Positions 60,349 to 64,000 of a stretch of DNA of 64,000 bases are shown here, one piece after another; position 1 is the first letter of the stretch; the number at the start of each line of letters is the position of its first letter. The notes under the pieces are model-generated. The model was not told the origin of the DNA, did no database searches, and worked only from the letters and a program-made list of their open reading frames with translations. Location: contig NZ_JBHFPV010000004.1 of NCBI RefSeq assembly GCF_042611095.1, forward strand, positions 62,001 through 126,000. Reading direction: 5' to 3'. The translations under genes were made by a program, and so were the position numbers. This DNA comes from Meishania litoralis. GTDB lineage: Bacteria; Bacteroidota; Bacteroidia; Flavobacteriales; Flavobacteriaceae.

Positions 60349-61299
60349 ATGCTAGGCACCGTTTATAAATCTACGGGAAGTTGGTACACCGTCAAATCGA
60401 ATGAAGGTGATTTCTATAAATGTCGCATAAAAGGAAAATTTCGGCTCAAGGGGATAAAAAGCACCAATCCGATAGCCGTCGGAGACATTGTTAAGTTCGA
60501 AAAAGAGAATTTAGGTGATGAGACAATAGGGGTAATTTATGCAATACAGGATCGCAAGAATTATATTGTGCGAAAATCGGTTAACCTATCGAAACAGACA
60601 CATATTATAGCGGCCAATCTTGATCAGGTCTTTTTGATGGTTACCTTGAACAATCCGAAGACCTATACCATTTTTATCGACCGTTTTTTGGCGACGGCCG
60701 AAGCATACGACGTAACGGCTATTTTACTTTTCAATAAAATAGATACCTACAATAAAGAAGAATTGGCCGAGGTGACGTATTTGGCCGAGCTCTATAAGCG
60801 TATTGGGTATACGTGCATTTTGATTTCGGCCCATACCGGCGAAAATGTGGACCTTGTGAAGAAATTGATGCTAGATAAGACCAGTATGTTTTCGGGAAAT
60901 TCAGGTGTTGGCAAGTCCACATTGGTGAATATACTTGAACCGGCATTGAACATCAAAACTTCCGAGATCTCAGAGCAACATTTACATGGCCAGCATACAA
61001 CGACTTTTGCCGAAATGTTCGACCTTGGTTTTGGTGCCAAGATAATCGATACCCCAGGTATAAAGGGTTTTGGTGTCGTCGATATGGAAAAAGAAGAAAT
61101 TGGCGATTACTTTCGTGATATATTCAGGCTTAAGGCCGACTGTAAGTTCAATAATTGTCTGCACCTCGATGAACCTAAGTGTGCGGTGAAAGAAGCTCTC
61201 GAAAACGATGAATTGGCGTGGAGCCGTTATGAAAGTTATGTGCAAATGGTCACGGGTGACGAAGACACCTATAGAATCGACAACTATTCTAAAAACTAG
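60349..61299 (+). CDS. rsgA: Small-subunit-dependent ribosome GTPase A
   Basis: A 30S assembly checkpoint GTPase. 316 residues with an N-terminal OB fold, then the circularly permuted GTPase: G4 NKID precedes the P-loop GNSGVGKSTLVN and DTPGIKGFGV. The C-terminal zinc site is C-x5-C-x-H-x5-C (CKFNNCLHLDEPKC). It is followed without gap by dtd, so translation is probably coupled. Confidence 0.97.
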   Translation: MLGTVYKSTGSWYTVKSNEGDFYKCRIKGKFRLKGIKSTNPIAVGDIVKFEKENLGDETIGVIYAIQDRKNYIVRKSVNLSKQTHIIAANLDQVFLMVTLNNPKTYTIFIDRFLATAEAYDVTAILLFNKIDTYNKEELAEVTYLAELYKRIGYTCILISAHTGENVDLVKKLMLDKTSMFSGNSGVGKSTLVNILEPALNIKTSEISEQHLHGQHTTTFAEMFDLGFGAKIIDTPGIKGFGVVDMEKEEIGDYFRDIFRLKADCKFNNCLHLDEPKCAVKEALENDELAWSRYESYVQMVTGDEDTYRIDNYSKN

Positions 61300-61752
61300 A
61301 TGAGGGCAATTATTCAAAGGGTTTCAAGGGCTAGTGTTACCGTTGAGGGAAATTTGATTTCAAAAATCAAAATGGGACTATTGGTATTGTTGGGAATCGA
61401 AAATGCCGATGCCAAAGAAGATATCGAATGGCTATCGCGTAAAATTGTCAATCTTAGGATTTTCAACGACGAAAACGGAATAATGAACAAATCGCTTCTC
61501 GAAGTCGATGGAGATGTTATCATAGTTAGCCAATTTACATTGCATGCCGCTACGAAAAAAGGAAATCGCCCAAGTTATATCAAAGCCGCCAAGCCTGATC
61601 GAGCTATTCCTGTTTATGAGCAATTCGTGCGTCAAGTGGAACTAGATTTAGGCAAAAGGGTCGGTACTGGCGTTTTCGGGGCCGATATGAAGGTCGATTT
61701 ATTGAACGACGGCCCTGTAACCCTAATAATTGATACCAAAAACAAGGAATAA
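61300..61752 (+). CDS. dtd: D-aminoacyl-tRNA deacylase
   Basis: Removes D-amino acids and glycine from mischarged tRNA. 150 residues with MRAIIQRVSRASVTV, the catalytic SQFTLHA loop and GNRPSYIKAAKPDRA. ATG follows the rsgA stop directly, and its own stop overlaps the next start by one base (TAATG). Confidence 0.97.
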   Translation: MRAIIQRVSRASVTVEGNLISKIKMGLLVLLGIENADAKEDIEWLSRKIVNLRIFNDENGIMNKSLLEVDGDVIIVSQFTLHAATKKGNRPSYIKAAKPDRAIPVYEQFVRQVELDLGKRVGTGVFGADMKVDLLNDGPVTLIIDTKNKE

Positions 61753-62078
61753 TGAATATAAAAAATTCCCAAGTCGCAGTCGATAACTGGATACATGAAC
61801 ACGGTGTTCGATACTTTAATGAATTGACCAATATGGCCCAGTTGACCGAAGAGGTTGGCGAAGTCGCCCGAATAATCGCCCGACGTTACGGTGAACAAAG
61901 TGAAAAAGAATCTGATAAAGAAAAAGATCTTGGCGAAGAATTGGCCGATGTGATTTTTGTGGTACTCTGTTTGGCCAACCAGACAGGGGTCGATCTGCAA
62001 GAGGCATTTGACAAAAAATTGGCTTTGAAGACCAAGCGCGACCATGATCGCCATCAGAATAATAAAAAGCTCAAATAG
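61752..62078 (+). CDS. MazG-like nucleotide pyrophosphohydrolase
   Basis: 108 residues of the all-alpha NTP pyrophosphatase superfamily: NELTNMAQLTEEVGEVARII (EExxE), then EELADVIFVVLCLANQTGVDLQEAF (ExxD), and basic KKLALKTKRD near the end. It probably cleaves NTPs or dNTPs for pool sanitation; the substrate is unknown. It is translationally coupled to dtd and ends inside the terminator stem. Confidence 0.9.
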   Translation: MNIKNSQVAVDNWIHEHGVRYFNELTNMAQLTEEVGEVARIIARRYGEQSEKESDKEKDLGEELADVIFVVLCLANQTGVDLQEAFDKKLALKTKRDHDRHQNNKKLK

Positions 62079-62102
62079 TACTATATTTGGGCTTTCTTTT
62101 TA
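62069..62102 (+). terminator. Intrinsic terminator of the rsgA-dtd-mazG unit
   Basis: GCTCAAATA (62069-62077) pairs with TATTTGGGC (62084-62092, one G-T pair), followed by a T-rich stretch. It overlaps the last codons of the MazG-like gene. Confidence 0.7.
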
Positions 62103-62119
62103 GACCTAAATAAATCACC

Positions 62120-63352
62120 TTGAAGTTACGCCTTACGGGTCCTCTTAACACCCTCTTAAAAACGGATATTCGAATAACGGGCTCGAAGAGCGAGACCAAT
62201 AGGTCATTACTTTTACAGGGACTCTTCCCCAATATTTCCATTGAAAACCTTTCCAATTCTGATGATGCGCAGGTTATGCAAAAAGGCCTGAAGATCAAAA
62301 ATGGACTCGTAGACATTCACCATGCCGGTACGGCAATGCGTTTTCTGACCGGTTATTTTGCATCGCAAGAAGGTATCGATGTAATCTTGACAGGTTCGCA
62401 GCGAATGACTGAAAGGCCAATAAAGGTTTTGGTAGATGCACTTCGCGAACTAGGGGCCGATATCGACTATGAAAATGTTGAGGGTTACCCTCCCATTCGG
62501 ATCAAGGGGAAAAAGCTGAGCAAGGGCAAGGTAAGCCTTCCGGCAGATATCAGCAGTCAATATATATCTTCATTACTGTTGATCGCCCCAAGTTTGCAAA
62601 ACGGGTTGGAACTTGAATTAATTGGTAAAATAACTTCCGTACCCTATATCAAAATGACGTTGGGCCTATTGGAGCGTATAGGTGTCAGCACTTCGTTCGA
62701 AGAAAATATGATCAGGGTATTTCCAAAAAGAGCCATCGAACCGACTGAATTGATAGTCGAATCCGATTGGAGTTCGGCATCCTATTTTTACAGTGTTATC
62801 GCATTGGCCGAGGTCGGGTCCGAAATATCCCTTTCCGCTTATAAAAAGGATAGTTTGCAAGGAGATAGCGTGCTTGCCAATATATACGGTGATTTTGGTG
62901 TATCTACAGAATACAGAGATCATTGTATCATCCTCAAAAAAGTCGCAAACTGTCAATTGCAAAAGGTCGATTACAGATTGGATAATGCCCCTGACATCGC
63001 ACAGACCATCGCCGTTACCTGTTTTGCTTTGGGAATAGGCTGCCACCTTACAGGACTTCACACACTCAAGATCAAAGAGACCGACCGTTTGGAGGCCATG
63101 AAAACCGAACTTCTAAAATTCGGTGCCGATATTTCGGTGAGCGATAAAGATCTTACGCTTAAGCCTTCAAAAATATGGTCAGACCATCAAATCGAAGTAG
63201 ATACATATAATGACCATAGAATGGCAATGGCTTTTGGTCCTTTGGCAATGAAGACCTCTTTTTATGTGAATAACGCAGAGGTGGTCTCAAAATCATACCC
63301 TGATTTTTGGAAAGACCTTGAAAAACTAAAGTTCGTGGTCCAAGAAGTCTAA
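62120..63352 (+). CDS. aroA: 3-phosphoshikimate 1-carboxyvinyltransferase (EPSP synthase)
   Basis: Sixth step of chorismate synthesis. 410 residues with ITGSKSETNRSLLL, HAGTAMRFLTGYFA, the SSQYISSLLL segment, DNAPDIAQTIAV and LKIKETDRLEAMKTEL. The start is TTG 62120, 17 bases after the preceding terminator; no in-frame ATG lies closer to the conserved N-terminus. The glyphosate-site loop reads SETNR instead of SKSxTNR of class I, a pattern typical of Bacteroidota AroA. Confidence 0.95.
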   Translation: MKLRLTGPLNTLLKTDIRITGSKSETNRSLLLQGLFPNISIENLSNSDDAQVMQKGLKIKNGLVDIHHAGTAMRFLTGYFASQEGIDVILTGSQRMTERPIKVLVDALRELGADIDYENVEGYPPIRIKGKKLSKGKVSLPADISSQYISSLLLIAPSLQNGLELELIGKITSVPYIKMTLGLLERIGVSTSFEENMIRVFPKRAIEPTELIVESDWSSASYFYSVIALAEVGSEISLSAYKKDSLQGDSVLANIYGDFGVSTEYRDHCIILKKVANCQLQKVDYRLDNAPDIAQTIAVTCFALGIGCHLTGLHTLKIKETDRLEAMKTELLKFGADISVSDKDLTLKPSKIWSDHQIEVDTYNDHRMAMAFGPLAMKTSFYVNNAEVVSKSYPDFWKDLEKLKFVVQEV

Positions 63353-63374
63353 AGTTATTTAATCAAGCTTTTAC

Positions 63375-63406
63375 TTGACATCGTCTGTTGCCGAATCGTA
63401 TATTTG
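63375..63406 (+). promoter_or_regulatory. Promoter of queA
   Basis: TTG (63375-63377), a 21-base spacer, then TATATTTG (63399-63406), 31 bases before the start codon. Confidence 0.6.
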
Positions 63407-63437
63407 CAGCCGCAAAACACATAACGAATAGAACAGT

Positions 63438-64000
63438 ATGAAATTATCGCACTTTAGCTTTGAACTTCCTGATAATCTGTTGGCCGAGCGCCCTGCCGAA
63501 AATAGAGATGAATCCAAACTTATGGTAGTTCATCGGGAAACCGGTAAAATAGAGCACAGAATGTTCAAAGACCTTATCGATTACTTTGATGAAGGCGATG
63601 TAATGGTATTGAACAACACCAAGGTTTTTCCCGCTAGATTATATGGAAACAAAGAAAAGACCGGGGCAAGGATTGAAGTATTCTTACTTCGCGAGCTTAA
63701 CGAAGAGCAGCGGCTTTGGGATGTTTTGGTGGATCCCGCCAGAAAAATACGCATCGGAAACAAACTTTATTTTGGCGATGATGAGACTCTCGTGGCCGAG
63801 GTAATCGACAATACCACGTCAAGAGGTCGAACCCTGAGGTTTTTGTACGATGGTTCTTATACCGATTTCAGAAGAAAGTTGAAGGAACTGGGCGAAACCC
63901 CATTGCCCAAGTATATAAAACGCGATGTTGAACCTGAAGACGAGGAACGTTATCAAACCATTTATGCAAAGCACGAAGGGGCGGTAGCGGCTCCCACGGC
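63438..64000 (+). CDS. queA: S-adenosylmethionine:tRNA ribosyltransferase-isomerase, N-terminal part
   Basis: Makes epoxyqueuosine in tRNA wobble positions, using SAM as ribosyl donor. The frame from ATG 63438 is open to the right edge (187 residues visible): MKLSHFSFELPDNLLAERPAEN, NRDESKLMVVHRETG, MVLNNTKVFPARLYG, ETPLPKYIKRDVEPEDEERYQTIYA and KHEGAVAAPTA. All match QueA in order. It is cut by the window edge, not truncated by mutation. Confidence 0.96.
   Translation, partial: MKLSHFSFELPDNLLAERPAENRDESKLMVVHRETGKIEHRMFKDLIDYFDEGDVMVLNNTKVFPARLYGNKEKTGARIEVFLLRELNEEQRLWDVLVDPARKIRIGNKLYFGDDETLVAEVIDNTTSRGRTLRFLYDGSYTDFRRKLKELGETPLPKYIKRDVEPEDEERYQTIYAKHEGAVAAPT

Noticed and set aside
1..64000. 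CRISPR array, tRNA, rRNA, integrase, transposase or prophage genes
   Set aside because: No regularly spaced direct repeats, no tRNA cloverleaf and no recombinase motifs were seen on reading both strands.

Overview
The window reads as chromosomal DNA of a Flavobacteriaceae bacterium (Bacteroidota), probably marine. The evidence is a gliding-motility ABC subunit (GldA), promoters of the TTG/TAnnTTTG type, AT-rich start regions without strong Shine-Dalgarno sites, a methionine synthase split in two genes, a TonB protein, a DUF5686 protein, many lipoproteins, and typical flavobacterial gene order (nupC, bifunctional nuclease, etfA/etfB, pdhB).

Region 1 (1-11.6 kb, mostly minus strand): thyA, a free-standing 23S-IVP-like gene between inverted repeats, then a roughly 6 kb AT-richer accessory block (lipoprotein, DinB-like protein, Crp-like regulator, DJ-1/PfpI lipoprotein, 1002-aa KAP P-loop NTPase). 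The block sits between the intact nupC and a decayed second copy of a nupC 3' end. nupC, a DUF151 nuclease and etfBA follow. Region 2 (11.7-21 kb): pdhB, DUF5686 protein, soluble and membrane pyrophosphatases, TonB, App1-like phosphatase, deoxynucleoside kinase.

Region 3 (21-46.4 kb) is a large sulfur/methionine block. metK lies behind a candidate SAM-II riboswitch. metY and the split metH/metF lie behind two SAM-I riboswitches. It also holds a three-domain homoserine acetyltransferase-aspartokinase-homoserine dehydrogenase fusion, metZ, a Tat-exported molybdenum hydroxylase pair, an Rrf2 regulator, and the assimilatory sulfate route (cysH, cysD, cysN, siroheme sulfite reductase with HEPN tail, sumT, siroheme synthase, ferredoxin-NADP reductase). 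Three copies of a shared motif, CTAyTAAATnnATrGG, precede the sulfate genes and are candidate Rrf2 operators.

The most striking item is in this block: the second metH gene carries an in-frame 416-bp insert made of a complete DUF559 (Vsr-like) endonuclease reading frame between GC-rich terminal inverted repeats. Solo copies of related repeats occur inside the sulfite reductase gene and upstream of tyrA.

Region 4 (46.4-56 kb): outer-membrane and lipoprotein genes, a beta-lactamase-fold hydrolase, a membrane-tethered LuxR-type regulator, a DUF2723 membrane protein, gldA. Region 5 (56.1-64 kb): an aromatic amino-acid operon (pheA, aminotransferase, tyrA, DAHP synthase-chorismate mutase) preceded by a Phe/Tyr-rich leader peptide and a textbook attenuator, then rsgA, dtd, a MazG-like gene, aroA and the start of queA. 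I saw no tRNA, rRNA, CRISPR array, integrase or transposase gene.
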